Positions 36,851-46,774 of a stretch of 64,000 nucleotides of DNA are shown piece by piece. Position 1 is the first letter of the stretch. Each line of letters begins with the position of its first letter. The notes below the pieces were generated by a model, which did no database searches, was not told the origin of the DNA, and saw nothing but the letters and a program-made list of their open reading frames with translations. The stretch is from the NCBI GenBank assembly GCA_001873365.1, contig MNYZ01000067.1:1-64000 (forward strand), in the 5' to 3' direction. The position numbers and the translations under genes are program-made. Origin of the DNA: Oscillatoriales cyanobacterium CG2_30_40_61. GTDB lineage: Bacteria > Cyanobacteriota > Cyanobacteriia > Cyanobacteriales > Microcoleaceae.

Positions 36851-38476
36851 ATGGTCACATCAATGCCTTTGGCGAGCGGCTCTGAACTCACTGACGACCG
36901 AGATCGAATCCTAGCCGCCATTGATTTAGGCACGAATTCTTTACACATGGTTGTGGTGAAAGTGCAACCCCAACTGCCTACCTTTACGATTATTGCCAGG
37001 GAAAAAGAAACTATCCGTTTGGGAGATTGTGAGGAAAAAGGCAATCTCAAACTGGATGTAATCGAACGAGCTATTACTTGTTTAAAACGGTTTCAAGGTA
37101 TTGCTAAAACCTTTAACGCCGAACAAATTGTGGCGGTAGCTACCAGTGCCGTGAGAGAAGCGCCCAATGGTCGGGAATTTATTAGCCGAGTCGCCGATGA
37201 ACTGAACTTAGAAATTAGTTTAATTTCCGGTCAAGAGGAAGCCCGACGCATCTATTTAGGGGTGCTGTCGGCGATGGAATTAAATAATCAACCCCATATT
37301 ATTATTGATATTGGTGGCGGGTCTACGGAATTAATTTTAGGGGATGGTTGGGAACCTCGATTTTTAAGTAGTACAAAAGTTGGTGCTGTTCGATTAACCA
37401 AGGATTTTGTCCATAGTGATCCGATTAGTCGCACGGAATTTTTATATTTACAAGCTTATATTCGAGGAACATTAGAACGGGTTGTGGATGAATTATTTTC
37501 CCATTTACAACCGGGAGAAATTCCTCGTTTAGTCGGAACTTCTGGAACTATTGAAACCTTAGTCGGAATTAAAGCCAGAGAAAAATCAGGCATAGACCCA
37601 ACTCGTTTAGGTGGCTATGAGTTAACTTTAGAAGAATTGCAGGAATTTGTCAATAGAATTCGCAAATTATCCTATCAAGAACGATTACAAATTCCGGGTA
37701 TGGCTGACCGTCGGGCGGAAATTATTGTCGCCGGAGCTGTGATTTTACAAGAAGCTATGACTTTGTTAAATATTCCGTCTTTAAAGGTCTGTGAACGGAG
37801 TCTGAGGGAAGGAGTAGTGGTAGACTGGATGTTAACCCATGGGTTAATTGATGATCGTCTCCATTATGGCAGTTCGGTTCGAGAAAGAAGTGTTTTAACT
37901 ATTGCTCAAAAATATCAAGTTGATTTAGAACATAGTCAACGGGTGGCGGCTTTTGCCTTAAGTTTATTTGATCAGACTAAAGGATTATTACATAATTGGG
38001 GATTGGCCGAACGGGAGTTATTATGGGCGGCGAGTATTCTACATAATTGTGGATTATATATTAGTCATTCCGCCCACCATAAACATTCCTATTATTTAAT
38101 TCGTTATGGGGAGTTATTGGGATTTACGGAAACCGAAATTGATGCGATCGCAAATTTAGCCCGATATCATCGCAAGAGTAGTGCGAAAAAGAAACATGAA
38201 GCCTATCAAAATCTCCCCCGCAGGTTTCGACAGGTAATTGATCAATTGCATCCTTTATTAAGGCTATCAGTCGCCTTAGATCGACGAATGATCGGGGCAA
38301 TTTCTCAAGTGGTTTGTGAATATAAACCCCTGACGCGGGAATTGTATTTGAAGTTAAAACCCACCCACCCCAATGATGATTGTGCTTTGGAATTGTGGAG
38401 TTTGAATTTGAAAAAAGAATCCTTTGAAATTAACTATGGATTAAAGTTAGTGGCTAAATTAAAATCTAAGATTTAG
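36851..38476 (+). CDS. ppx: Exopolyphosphatase (Ppx/GppA family)
   Basis: A 541-residue protein with the Ppx/GppA phosphatase core: AAIDLGTNSLHMVVVKV at about 17-33, ATSAVREAPNG, IIIDIGGGSTELIL and LVGTSGTIETLVG. It also has a C-terminal HD-type domain (LEHSQRVAAFALSLF, SILHNCGLYISHSAHHKHSYYL). It degrades polyphosphate, releasing phosphate. The last 11 bp overlap the end of the convergent response-regulator frame. Confidence 0.94.
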   Translation: MVTSMPLASGSELTDDRDRILAAIDLGTNSLHMVVVKVQPQLPTFTIIAREKETIRLGDCEEKGNLKLDVIERAITCLKRFQGIAKTFNAEQIVAVATSAVREAPNGREFISRVADELNLEISLISGQEEARRIYLGVLSAMELNNQPHIIIDIGGGSTELILGDGWEPRFLSSTKVGAVRLTKDFVHSDPISRTEFLYLQAYIRGTLERVVDELFSHLQPGEIPRLVGTSGTIETLVGIKAREKSGIDPTRLGGYELTLEELQEFVNRIRKLSYQERLQIPGMADRRAEIIVAGAVILQEAMTLLNIPSLKVCERSLREGVVVDWMLTHGLIDDRLHYGSSVRERSVLTIAQKYQVDLEHSQRVAAFALSLFDQTKGLLHNWGLAERELLWAASILHNCGLYISHSAHHKHSYYLIRYGELLGFTETEIDAIANLARYHRKSSAKKKHEAYQNLPRRFRQVIDQLHPLLRLSVALDRRMIGAISQVVCEYKPLTRELYLKLKPTHPNDDCALELWSLNLKKESFEINYGLKLVAKLKSKI

Positions 38477-39146
38477 TCGGGAACTTAGAAATCAATCCTT
38501 TCTGAATTGCTAGAATTGCGGCTTGAGTGCGATCGCGCACTTCTAACTTTTGTAAAATCGTATGAACATGACTCCTAACCGTTCCTGATGTAATATGAAG
38601 TAAATTCGCAATTTCTTGATTGTTTTTTCCTTCGACAATTAGGGCTAAAATTTCCTGTTCCCGTTGGGTTAAATCATGATCGGCGATCGCTAAATTTGGG
38701 GTTTCTCCTGATGCGATATTATCAAAAAATGTCCGAATTTCGGCTGTTACCGTTTGATCCCACCAAGAAGCACCCGCCGCCACGGAATGTAAAGCTAAAA
38801 TTAGTAAATTAGGTTCAATTCCTTTTAAACAATATCCCGATGCACCCGCTTTAATTAATCGTTCAATTAGGCTTTTTTGGGAGTGAGAAGTTAAGACTAA
38901 AATCGGAATTTCAGGATGGTTTTGTTTGATTTGACGACAGGCTTCTACTCCTCCAATTCCCGGTAATCCTACATCTAATAATACCACATTTGGTAAATAT
39001 TGATTTGTCAATTCAACGGCGGTTTCTCCATCAGTTGCTTCCCCAATAATTTTAATTTCGGGTTATTTTTGCAAACGAATATTTAGTCCTAAACGGAATA
39101 ATTCATCATCTTCGACTAATAAAACTCTTAATAGGTTTGATGGCAT
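38466..39146 (-). pseudogene. NarL/FixJ-type response regulator interrupted by an in-frame TAA
   Basis: From the ATG at 39146 the frame reads MPSNLLRVLLVEDDELFRLG and on to NIRLQK, then TAA at 39063-39065 (codon 28), and then continues without frame change as PEIKIIGEATDGETAVEL through the phospho-acceptor Asp58 (VVLLDVGLPG) to a complete LuxR-type helix-turn-helix (LTQREQEILALIVEGKNNQE). Relatives have a sense codon, usually Gln or Glu, at this point. A single C-to-T change from CAA would explain the stop. It could be a true nonsense mutation or a sequencing error. A TTG at 39011 allows a receiver without its first strand. The kinase gene is 33 bp upstream. Confidence 0.85.
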
Positions 39147-39178
39147 TTTTACTAACTTTTTTCAAAATATTGGAAGTT

Positions 39179-40255
39179 TTATCGTTGAATGTCTCCCTGA
39201 GCTAGAGCCGGAAGACGAAAACAAAACATTGCCCCATTGGGGATTTTATTTTCTGCCCAAATTATACCCCCATGGACTTCAATAATTTGTCGAGTTAAGT
39301 ATAATCCTAATCCTGAGCCTTGGGCTTGGCGATCGCTATTTCCCTGATAAAATCGCTTAAATAAATTGGGCAATTCGGCGGGGGTTATTCCTAAACCCTG
39401 ATCCCAAATTTTCACCACCTGAAAATTAGCTTCAGATTCTAATATTACCTCAACCCGACCCCCACGGGGAGAATGATTAATCCCATTAATTAATAAATTG
39501 CTAAAAACGCGCTGAAGTTGCAGTTGATCGCCTTTTACCCAGAGAAATCGCCGAAAATTAGAGTCCCGATAACTTAAACCTAAATAAATTCGTCGGATTG
39601 TGGCTAAATCTGTTAAATTTGCGATCGCTTCTTCTGCAATTTTAACTAAATTAATTGCTTCTAAATTGAGGTTTAATCCCTCCGTATCATGGCGGTAAAT
39701 ATCTAATAAAGTTTGAACTAATTGTAAGCTGTTTTGGTGAGAACGCAACATCATATCGAGAATTTTTTCTTGAGTCGAATTAATTTCACCAAATTGTCTA
39801 TTTTGAAAGGATTTTAGAGTTTCAATTGCCCCTAAAAGTGGTGTTTTTAAATCATGGGTTAGAGTAGAGGCAAAATCTTCTCGAACACTGGCTAGTTTTT
39901 CGTGAGCTTGGAGTTGAACTTGTTGTTGGGCGATCGCTTCTTCATAACGACGGGCGCGATCGCTTAACCAACCCGTAACAATTAAGGCAAAAACAGCAAT
40001 CACTCGATTAGCAACTGTTGCTAAATTGATAATTTCAGGACTAGGCAAAACTAAGTTAAATAACGTTAACAAACAAGCAGCTACAGTCACTTGTAAGGTA
40101 ATTCTCTGATTCAAACGGGGGTGAGCTAATAAAATAGTAATTGTATAAAGATAACCAAAAACATATTCTGCGGGGGTCATATATTCTAATAAAATTACTA
40201 CCGCAAAGAATCCTAAAATTAACCAATGAATTTTTAAAGTATTTTTTAAAATCAT
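39179..40255 (-). CDS. Membrane sensor histidine kinase
   Basis: A 358-residue kinase. The N-terminal 100 residues hold four membrane helices with short loops, so it probably senses within the membrane. A short coiled linker is followed by the HisKA motif FASTLTHDLKTPLLGAIETL with the phospho-His. The ATPase domain shows the N box (FSNLLINGINHSPRGG), G1 (WDQGLGI) and G2 (GSGLGLYLTRQI). Its cognate regulator is almost surely the interrupted gene directly downstream. Confidence 0.92.
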   Translation of the reverse strand: MILKNTLKIHWLILGFFAVVILLEYMTPAEYVFGYLYTITILLAHPRLNQRITLQVTVAACLLTLFNLVLPSPEIINLATVANRVIAVFALIVTGWLSDRARRYEEAIAQQQVQLQAHEKLASVREDFASTLTHDLKTPLLGAIETLKSFQNRQFGEINSTQEKILDMMLRSHQNSLQLVQTLLDIYRHDTEGLNLNLEAINLVKIAEEAIANLTDLATIRRIYLGLSYRDSNFRRFLWVKGDQLQLQRVFSNLLINGINHSPRGGRVEVILESEANFQVVKIWDQGLGITPAELPNLFKRFYQGNSDRQAQGSGLGLYLTRQIIEVHGGIIWAENKIPNGAMFCFRLPALAQGDIQR

Positions 40256-40312
40256 AATTTATTTCTCAATGAATTACTCTTTTTAATCTAGCTTAAAATT
40301 ACCATTTTGGTC

Positions 40313-40389
40313 GATCCCCCTAAATCCCCCTTTTTAAGGGGGACTTTGAACTCTAATTCCCCCCTTGGGAAGGGGGGTTAGGGGTGATC
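40313..40389. repeat. Family B inverted-repeat element, copy 1
   Basis: Ends GATCCCCCTAAATCCCCCTT and, from the other side, GATCACCCCTAACCCCCCTT enclose AAGGGGGACTTTGAA. It lies upstream of the kinase gene. Other copies are at 41886-41995, 46775-46852 and 55716-55863. Confidence 0.88.
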
Positions 40390-40531
40390 TAAAACTAGAA
40401 AAAAATCAACTAACTTTCGGTTTTCTAGCTTAATTTTATTAATTGCATAATAACGAATAAGCTGTATAATCAAGATATAAGAGTTATTTCTTTTTGATTA
40501 ATACACCTCCTAACGGTCAGCATCTCTTTAA

Positions 40532-41785
40532 TTAATCTAAAAATAAGGTTTTAAAGCTTTGGCGACGATATCGGGGCGAGTCGGGAGTAAAATAACTCCA
40601 GAGAGTTTCCCAATAGAAAAATGAGACTCCATCAAAGCCGCGATCGCGCACAACTTTTACTTGTTTTTCAATTTGTTCCATGGGTACAGGATGGCGTAAT
40701 GTTCCACTTAATAACCCAATAACTACCGGAACTTTACGTCTAGCAATTTGAACAGATTCATGGTCTAATTCTGAATTAAATTTGACCATACTATCTCGAT
40801 AAACCTGTAAAATAATTTCATCCACTAATCCTTGATTGACCCAGGTTAACCAATCTTGTAAATACATTTCATAGGTATATTCATAGGGATTAGGGGATAG
40901 GGAAATAATACAATTAGGTTTAACTATTTTAACTTTTTTAACAATGCGTTCAACTAATTCTGTGATTTTATTTGCCCTCCAACTGCGCCATTCTTGATCA
41001 TAATAATTATTGGGGGGAGACTGACCATTATGTTCTTTTTGATAGAGTTTAATTGTATATTCATCATAACCAAATTCCACAGGAAGACCGAAATGATCAT
41101 CTAGTTGAATCCCATCAATGTTATATTTGATCACGACTTCTAAAATTAAATCTTCAATAAACTGTTGGACTTGGGGATGAAGGGGATTTAACCAGACATT
41201 TTCAATCGTCATCGCTTCTAAAATTTGATTCACAATCCAGTTTTTAACTTTAGTTTGATAGGAAACATCCTCGGAATTTCTTAAGGGTTCTAACTCTTTT
41301 TCTCCTTTTTGAGTTTGGGCAATCCAGTCGGGATGTCGTTGGACAATAGCGGAGTTTTTAGGCGCCATAAACCCATATTCAAACCAAGGAATTACTTTTA
41401 ATCCTTTTTTGTGTCCTTCTATCACAATTTTTGATAAAATATCTCCCCCTAATTGCATTATATTTAATAAGGAATCTTGAGAACGACCCATGACTCTTTT
41501 CCCCACTGCACTTTTATAAAAGGTGCTTCCTCTATTCCAAACTACGGGATAGATAGTATTAAATTTTAGTTGGGATAATTGATCTAACGCTCGATTAATT
41601 CCCCAGGGGAAAAATAAGACTCCACTACTAACATTAGTTAACCAAACTCCTCTAATTTCCTTGGGGATAATTACAATCGGTTGGGAAGATGTGGGCGGAA
41701 TTAAAAGGGCGATCGCTAAAATTAATGATAAAATTAAACTGGAAATCCCATAGATAATTAAGCTAGTTTTTTTTGTGAATTTCAT
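40532..41785 (-). CDS. Secreted GHL10-type glycoside-hydrolase-like protein
   Basis: A 417-residue protein. The start at 41785 (MKFTKKTSLIIYGISSL) gives a proper signal or anchor, unlike the longer frame. The domain of the glycosyl hydrolase-like 10 family (DUF187) runs from EIRGVWLTNVSSGVLF to the C terminus: FNTIYPVVWNRGS, VIPWFEYGFMAPKNS, VDGIQLDDHFGLP-type acid residues (IDGIQLDDHFGL) and CIISLSPNPYEYTY. Family members such as YngK-like proteins are thought to act on cell wall or exopolysaccharide. The substrate is unknown. Confidence 0.87.
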   Translation of the reverse strand: MKFTKKTSLIIYGISSLILSLILAIALLIPPTSSQPIVIIPKEIRGVWLTNVSSGVLFFPWGINRALDQLSQLKFNTIYPVVWNRGSTFYKSAVGKRVMGRSQDSLLNIMQLGGDILSKIVIEGHKKGLKVIPWFEYGFMAPKNSAIVQRHPDWIAQTQKGEKELEPLRNSEDVSYQTKVKNWIVNQILEAMTIENVWLNPLHPQVQQFIEDLILEVVIKYNIDGIQLDDHFGLPVEFGYDEYTIKLYQKEHNGQSPPNNYYDQEWRSWRANKITELVERIVKKVKIVKPNCIISLSPNPYEYTYEMYLQDWLTWVNQGLVDEIILQVYRDSMVKFNSELDHESVQIARRKVPVVIGLLSGTLRHPVPMEQIEKQVKVVRDRGFDGVSFFYWETLWSYFTPDSPRYRRQSFKTLFLD

Positions 41786-41885
41786 TATTATACCGCAGAT
41801 AAAATATTGATCATTCCTAGGAAGTTTGCTATCCATATTAGTGTCAACTTTAGCCCTAGAAACTCCTGCTTTAACCCTTAGATTA

Positions 41886-41995
41886 GATCCCCCTAAATCC
41901 CCCTTAAAAAGGGGGACTTTGAATTTTAATTTTTGGGGTTACTGGTGGGGTAAGTGTATCCATTTCCCCCTTTTTTAAGGGGGTTAGGGGGGATC
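41886..41995. repeat. Family B inverted-repeat element, copy 2
   Basis: A 110-bp copy with ends GATCCCCCTAAATCCCCCTT and GATCCCCCCTAACCCCCTTA (from the right). It fills most of the gap between two leftward genes. Confidence 0.88.
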
Positions 41996-42001
41996 TAAAT
42001 T

Positions 42002-43543
42002 TTAATATAATTTTTGCCATTGCTGATCAATATTTTGGGTGGTATCAATAGTAGTAAGATAGTTTTTTTCGGAATCTGTAAAAGGTTGAGATGTGATACG
42101 TTGAGAGGTTAATAAATCAACAGTTGCATCAGAAATATCTCCTTGACGTTGTTGCAAACGTTCTTGTAAAATATCCATGGGTGCGGTACATTCAATAATT
42201 TGTAGGGGTAATTGATGGGTATGACAGGTTTCTATGACTTCTCCCCGTCGTTCCTGTTGTTCATATTTGGCATCTAAAATTACCCAAAATCCTTGTTTTG
42301 CTAATAATAATCCTAACTCTAATAACCGTTTATAGGTCTTTTCTGTCATCTCTGGAGTATAGATTTCTGCTCCTCCTGACTCATAAAGAGGAACATTTGC
42401 TAAATGTTTTCTAACTGCATCAGAACGAATATGAATAGCATTTAATCGTTTTGATAATTGGCGGGCGGTTGTGCTTTTTCCTGACCCCGACAACCCAGAC
42501 ATCATCACTATTCCCCCTAAGGATTTACGAGTATATTGCCAAGCTAATTTATAATATTGAGTTGCTTCTTGTTTGGCTATTTCTTTTTGGGCTTCAGTAA
42601 TGGCTGAATCATCTAATATTAAGGAATTAACTTTAGCTCTAACATAGGCTTGACGGGTTAAATAAAAGGGTAATAATTGTAATCCTTCCCAGTCTCCAGT
42701 TTGTTCAATATAGGTATTTAAAAACCTATTTCCTAAATCAGCCCGTCTCCGTGCTTCTAAGTCCATAACTACAAAAGCGACATCATAAATTACATCTACA
42801 AACCGAAATTCTTGATTAAATTCAATTCGATCAAATAGTAATATTTTATCTTGATAAATACAGATATTTTTTAAATGTAAATCTCCATGACATTCTCGAA
42901 TCCATCGATTTTGAATCCGACTTTCAAAAACAGGTTTATGGGTTTCAAAAAATTGATCTGTATATTGTTTGGTTTGTTCATATTGTTCTTGAGTTTGACA
43001 ACAGCCAATATATTTTACTGTTTTTTGATAGTTTCCATCAATAGAATGACGAATTTGAGCAATTTGTCCAAATTTTAAAATATCATCATTAGTTGGACAA
43101 TTAAAATGAAAATCAGCCACGACGTTTCCTAAATCCTCCATTTCTTGCTTAGTTAATTTATCCTGATTAAATAAATTAATCAATAGGTTTTCTTGAGGAA
43201 ATTGACGCATTTTTAAAGCAGATTCAACGACATTATTTTGCTCATCCCCAAATTGAAAATGATCACCTATTTCTATTATCGGTAAAACTTCTAAATATAA
43301 TTCTGGTGCTTGTTGCTGGTTTAGTTGCCATTCCTGTTCACAAAAATAGCGTCGTTTCTCTAAGGTTGAATAATCTAAAAATCCAAAATTAACGGTTTTT
43401 TTGATTTTATAAGCATATTCTCCCGTTAACAGAATAAATGAAATATGAGTTTGTAAAAGTTCAATGGGTGCTTCTACCGGATGGGGATAAAAATTCGGTT
43501 CTAACATTTGTTGAATCAGCCGAGGAAGTTCAGAGTCAGTCAT
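42002..43543 (-). CDS. Bifunctional aminoglycoside-phosphotransferase-like / P-loop kinase protein
   Basis: A 513-residue two-domain protein. Residues 1 to about 335 are a phosphotransferase-like fold with the catalytic loop ECHGDLHLKNICIY and metal site LLFDRIEFN. From about 345 comes a P-loop kinase domain: Walker A MSGLSGSGKSTTARQL, RSDAVRKHL and ILDAKYEQQERR. This fusion (COG2187 with COG0645) is common in cyanobacteria and proteobacteria; its substrate is unknown and it should not be read as antibiotic resistance. Confidence 0.88.
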   Translation of the reverse strand: MTDSELPRLIQQMLEPNFYPHPVEAPIELLQTHISFILLTGEYAYKIKKTVNFGFLDYSTLEKRRYFCEQEWQLNQQQAPELYLEVLPIIEIGDHFQFGDEQNNVVESALKMRQFPQENLLINLFNQDKLTKQEMEDLGNVVADFHFNCPTNDDILKFGQIAQIRHSIDGNYQKTVKYIGCCQTQEQYEQTKQYTDQFFETHKPVFESRIQNRWIRECHGDLHLKNICIYQDKILLFDRIEFNQEFRFVDVIYDVAFVVMDLEARRRADLGNRFLNTYIEQTGDWEGLQLLPFYLTRQAYVRAKVNSLILDDSAITEAQKEIAKQEATQYYKLAWQYTRKSLGGIVMMSGLSGSGKSTTARQLSKRLNAIHIRSDAVRKHLANVPLYESGGAEIYTPEMTEKTYKRLLELGLLLAKQGFWVILDAKYEQQERRGEVIETCHTHQLPLQIIECTAPMDILQERLQQRQGDISDATVDLLTSQRITSQPFTDSEKNYLTTIDTTQNIDQQWQKLY

Positions 43544-43716
43544 ATTTAAAAAATATAAAAATGAATTAAATTGTGCGGGAAAAAGGGTGATCAGTTGGGT
43601 ATTATTTTTATTATCTCACCGAAAAAAGCAAATTCTCAAGATTTGAAAATAAAAGTTACAGAAAATTTGCTATGATCAATAATTGAATTGTTCAAACCGT
43701 TTTATAGAAAGAATCA

Positions 43717-44718
43717 ATGACAGAACCCAAATCCTTTAATGTCTTTGGTGTGGGAAATGCCCTCCTCGATATTTTGGCATTAGTTGAGGATAATTTTATT
43801 CAAACCCATGACCTCAACCGAGGCGCCATGACCCTGATGGATACGGTCAAACAGGGGCAATTATTACAACAATTGGAGAACCATACCCTAGAATTACGCT
43901 GTGGGGGTTCTGCTGCTAATACCATGATTGCGATCGCTCAAAGTGGCGGTACGGGGATTTATTCTGGTAAAGTTAGTATGGACATCAATGGCGAATTCTA
44001 TCAACAGGATCTGGTCGCGGCTGGAATTGGGTTTGAAATTGAACCCACCGATAGTACCCAAGGGCCGACGGGAACCTGTTTAGTCTTGACAACTCCCGAC
44101 GCCGAACGCACCATGTGTACTAATTTGGGGGTTTCCACAACCCTATCGGTGACGGATATTAATATTGATCATTTGAGTCAGTGCCAATACAGTTATATTG
44201 AAGGCTATTTGTGGGATGCACCCGAACCCCGTAAAGCTAGTATTGAAACCATGGAACAGTCGAAACGCCTGGGGGTAAACGTGGCGTTTACCTTTTCCGA
44301 TATGTTTTTAGTCGGACGGTTTGGGGATGATTTTCGCAGTGTTTTAACTGAATATTGTGATGTGCTGTTTTGTAATGCGGATGAGGTGCGCCACTTCTGC
44401 GGTAGCGAAGATTTAGAGGTTTGCGCCCGTCAGTTAGGAGAAAAGGTGAATTTTGTTTTTATTACTAATAGTGATAAAGGCTGTTTAGTGGTGGAAAACC
44501 AAACCCTAATTCCTGTTCCCGGTTTCCCGGTTAAACCTGTTGATACTGTTGGGGCGGGAGATGCTTTTGCCGGTGGGGTATTATATGGACTTACCAACGG
44601 TTTAACGACGACCCAAGCCGCCCGTTGGGGAAATTATCTCGGTTCCCAAATCGTGCAAATTCATGGCCCCCGCCTACCCGGATCTCAACAGGAGAAATTA
44701 AAGGAAATTATTAATTAG
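43717..44718 (+). CDS. PfkB-family carbohydrate/adenosine kinase
   Basis: A 333-residue ribokinase-fold enzyme. It has the N-terminal GVGNALLDILALV, the GGSAANTMIAIAQSGG lid motif at about 67-82, and the catalytic anion hole DTVGAGDAFAGGVLYGL near 276-292. The family includes adenosine and fructose kinases. This cyanobacterial type is often annotated as adenosine kinase, but the substrate is unproven. Confidence 0.87.
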   Translation: MTEPKSFNVFGVGNALLDILALVEDNFIQTHDLNRGAMTLMDTVKQGQLLQQLENHTLELRCGGSAANTMIAIAQSGGTGIYSGKVSMDINGEFYQQDLVAAGIGFEIEPTDSTQGPTGTCLVLTTPDAERTMCTNLGVSTTLSVTDINIDHLSQCQYSYIEGYLWDAPEPRKASIETMEQSKRLGVNVAFTFSDMFLVGRFGDDFRSVLTEYCDVLFCNADEVRHFCGSEDLEVCARQLGEKVNFVFITNSDKGCLVVENQTLIPVPGFPVKPVDTVGAGDAFAGGVLYGLTNGLTTTQAARWGNYLGSQIVQIHGPRLPGSQQEKLKEIIN

Positions 44719-44723
44719 GCTGT

Positions 44724-44831
44724 GGGTTCAGGTTTCAGGGTTCAGGTTTCAGGGTTCAGTGTTCAGAGTAATTCCCGGTGCCTGCCGGTGCTCCCGGTGC
44801 CCCCGGTGCCCCCGGTGCTCCCGGTGCTCCC
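44724..44831. repeat. Two adjacent tandem repeats: GGGTTCAGGTTTCA and CCCGGTGCTCCC
   Basis: About three units of a 14-bp GGTTCAGGTTTCAG-type repeat (44724-44766) are followed by six or seven units of a 9-10 bp CCCGGTGCC/CCCGGTGCTC repeat (44774-44831). The second unit is the reverse complement of the GGGAGCACCGGG unit at the hoxE 3' end. Confidence 0.85.
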
Positions 44832-44836
44832 TAAAA

Positions 44837-45427
44837 CTAAGCTTCGGCTTCTTCGGCTTCCTCCTCACCCCGCTCAGGATGAATGATGCTGACAACTACT
44901 TGTTCGCTATCACCTGTGGCTGTGACTCCCGCAGGTAAGTTGAGTTCTCTAATGTGTAGGGCTTGACCTTGATGTAATTCTGTGACATCGACATCAATAC
45001 GAGCTGGAATGTTACCCGGTTCGCACTCGATTTCCAATTCCGAGAGGACGACATCTAACAGACCACCTTCAAATTTAACCCCAACAGATTCGCCGACGAA
45101 ATGCAGACGAACAGAAACGGTTAAACTGTCTTGTTGAGCCACAGAAAAGAAGCTCAGGTGATAGGGAAATCCTTTCCAAGAATGTTTTTGCACTTCCCGC
45201 AGTAGGGTTTTGCCACTCCAAGAGATATCAGGAATATTCAGTTGAATTAGAGCCTGGTTAACAACGTTCTTTTTGAGTAGGGTTTCTACGGTTTTCGCCG
45301 GAATGGTGATATTAATAGATTCTGCCCCTTGATGACCATAGAGCACCGCCGGAATTAATCCTTGACGGCGCAAAGCATTGGGTTTAGAGCCTTCTGGTCG
45401 TTTTTGACCTTCAATTGTAATTTCCAT
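44837..45427 (-). CDS. rplY: 50S ribosomal protein L25 (general stress protein Ctc type)
   Basis: A 196-residue long-form L25. The ATG at 45427 (MEITIEGQKRPEGSKPNALRRQG) is chosen; the upstream extension is not family-like. The N-terminal 5S-rRNA-binding domain has LIPAVLYGH, and the C-terminal beta domain contains FVGESVGVKFEGGLLD and PARIDVDVTELHQGQAL. The tail is acidic (EEEAEEAEA). The stop is 6 bp from the tandem repeat. Confidence 0.93.
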   Translation of the reverse strand: MEITIEGQKRPEGSKPNALRRQGLIPAVLYGHQGAESINITIPAKTVETLLKKNVVNQALIQLNIPDISWSGKTLLREVQKHSWKGFPYHLSFFSVAQQDSLTVSVRLHFVGESVGVKFEGGLLDVVLSELEIECEPGNIPARIDVDVTELHQGQALHIRELNLPAGVTATGDSEQVVVSIIHPERGEEEAEEAEA

Positions 45428-45515
45428 GAGGTTTTTTTCGCTTAGGGTAAAACACTGAAAAATTTTTAGCCAAACTGTCATTATACCAAAATTTAGCCCA
45501 ATCGCCATAAAAAAT

Positions 45516-45694
45516 CCTCCCCTGGGGGTAAGGGCATGGCTGTTTCATTCTCAAGGAAACCAGGGTTTTGTAGGGGTAGTGCCCGGTGTGCCTACCCTCC
45601 CCATCCCCGATTTGCCGGCGTTTCCGGGATGGGGGCCACCACGGGGGGGATGGCCCCTACAAAGAATCAAACAGCCCTGGAGGGTAAGGGGAGG
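45516..45694. mobile_element. Inverted-repeat element, possible MITE, between rplY and the DHOD-like gene
   Basis: The outer arms share CCTCCCC, GGGCATGGCTGTTTCATTCT (left) against GGGCTGTTTGATTCTTTG (right, reverse complement), and TTGTAGGGG further in. The centre holds G/C-rich palindromic sequence. No ORF is credible. About 180 bp in all, it lies 14 bp from the 3' end of the upstream gene and 88 bp upstream of rplY. Confidence 0.65.
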
Positions 45695-45707
45695 ACTGGG
45701 GTGGGGT

Positions 45708-46718
45708 CTAAACTAAACTATGATCGGGTTGATAGGATGTAATTGTCTTCATATATTGGGCGCGTTCATAAGCTGATTCATCCTCACAATGGAGTTGCGA
45801 CATAGAACCCTGCATTTGTTTAATAGAATCATATTCATGTTCTTCCATCCAGTGTTTCATATCCTCCTCCATGACTTTAATATAATTAAAACCATGGCGT
45901 AATAAGGTAGAACAAACTTGCGTAATTTTTGCCCCCGCCATTAACACTTTAATTGCATCATGACCCCTTTGAACCCCACTGGTACAGGCTAAATCCGCAT
46001 TAATTCGACCAGATAAAATTGCAATCCAACGCATCGGTAAACGTAGGTCATGGGGACTACTTAAAATCGTTCCAGGTTCAACAATTAATTCCTCGGGGTT
46101 AATATCCGGTTGCAGGAAGCGATTAAATAATACTAAACCATCGGCCCCCGCATCACAAAATTGTTTCGCCATATTCGCCATATTGCTGAAATAGGGACTC
46201 AGTTTTAAAGCCACAGGAATTGTTACTTCCGCTTTAACTTCTCTGAGAATATTGAGATAGTTTTGTTCGATTTGTTCTCCTGTTAAATTAAAGTCCGTTG
46301 GTACATAATAAATATTCAATTCCAGAGCATTCGCCCCCGCTTGTTGCATCAGTTGAGCATATTCCACCCAACCCCCAGGAGAAAAACCATTTAAACTAGC
46401 AATAATCGGGATATTTGTAGATTCTCTGGCCTGACGAATATGCTCTAAATACAATTCTGGACCGACGTGGTATTCCTCGGGTTCGGGAAAATAACTTAAA
46501 GCCTCTGCAAAGCTATTAGTTCCGTATTCTAAATGATGATACAGTTCAAATTTATCCCGCAGTAATTGTTCCTCAAATAAGGAATGCAAAACCACCGCCG
46601 CCGCCCCCGCATCTTCTAAGCGTTTAATATTATCAATATCTTCAGATAACGGTGCAGCAGCAGAAGGAACAATCGGGGTGCGTAAATTTAATCCTAGATA
46701 AGTTGTGGTTAAATCCAT
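45708..46718 (-). CDS. Dihydroorotate dehydrogenase-like flavoprotein linked to PFOR
   Basis: A 336-residue TIM-barrel flavoprotein: DLTTTYLGLNLRTPIVPSAA, NIPIIASLNGFSPGGW, ALELNIYYVP, VALKLSPYFSNM, GLVLFNRF and QRGHDAIKVLMAGA. It resembles class 1 PyrD but is usually annotated as DHOD-like in cyanobacteria, and it regularly lies next to nifJ. It is 151 bp downstream of nifJ with a family B element between. Its reaction is not established. Confidence 0.82.
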   Translation of the reverse strand: MDLTTTYLGLNLRTPIVPSAAAPLSEDIDNIKRLEDAGAAAVVLHSLFEEQLLRDKFELYHHLEYGTNSFAEALSYFPEPEEYHVGPELYLEHIRQARESTNIPIIASLNGFSPGGWVEYAQLMQQAGANALELNIYYVPTDFNLTGEQIEQNYLNILREVKAEVTIPVALKLSPYFSNMANMAKQFCDAGADGLVLFNRFLQPDINPEELIVEPGTILSSPHDLRLPMRWIAILSGRINADLACTSGVQRGHDAIKVLMAGAKITQVCSTLLRHGFNYIKVMEEDMKHWMEEHEYDSIKQMQGSMSQLHCEDESAYERAQYMKTITSYQPDHSLV

Positions 46719-46774
46719 TGTTTTTAGTCCTAAGTTTTAGATGATTAATATTGATTGGTTTTCCGCCGAGATTA

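Noticed and set aside
42002-43543. Aminoglycoside resistance gene
   Set aside because: The phosphotransferase-like domain belongs to a chromosomal fusion family of unknown substrate, not to known resistance enzymes.
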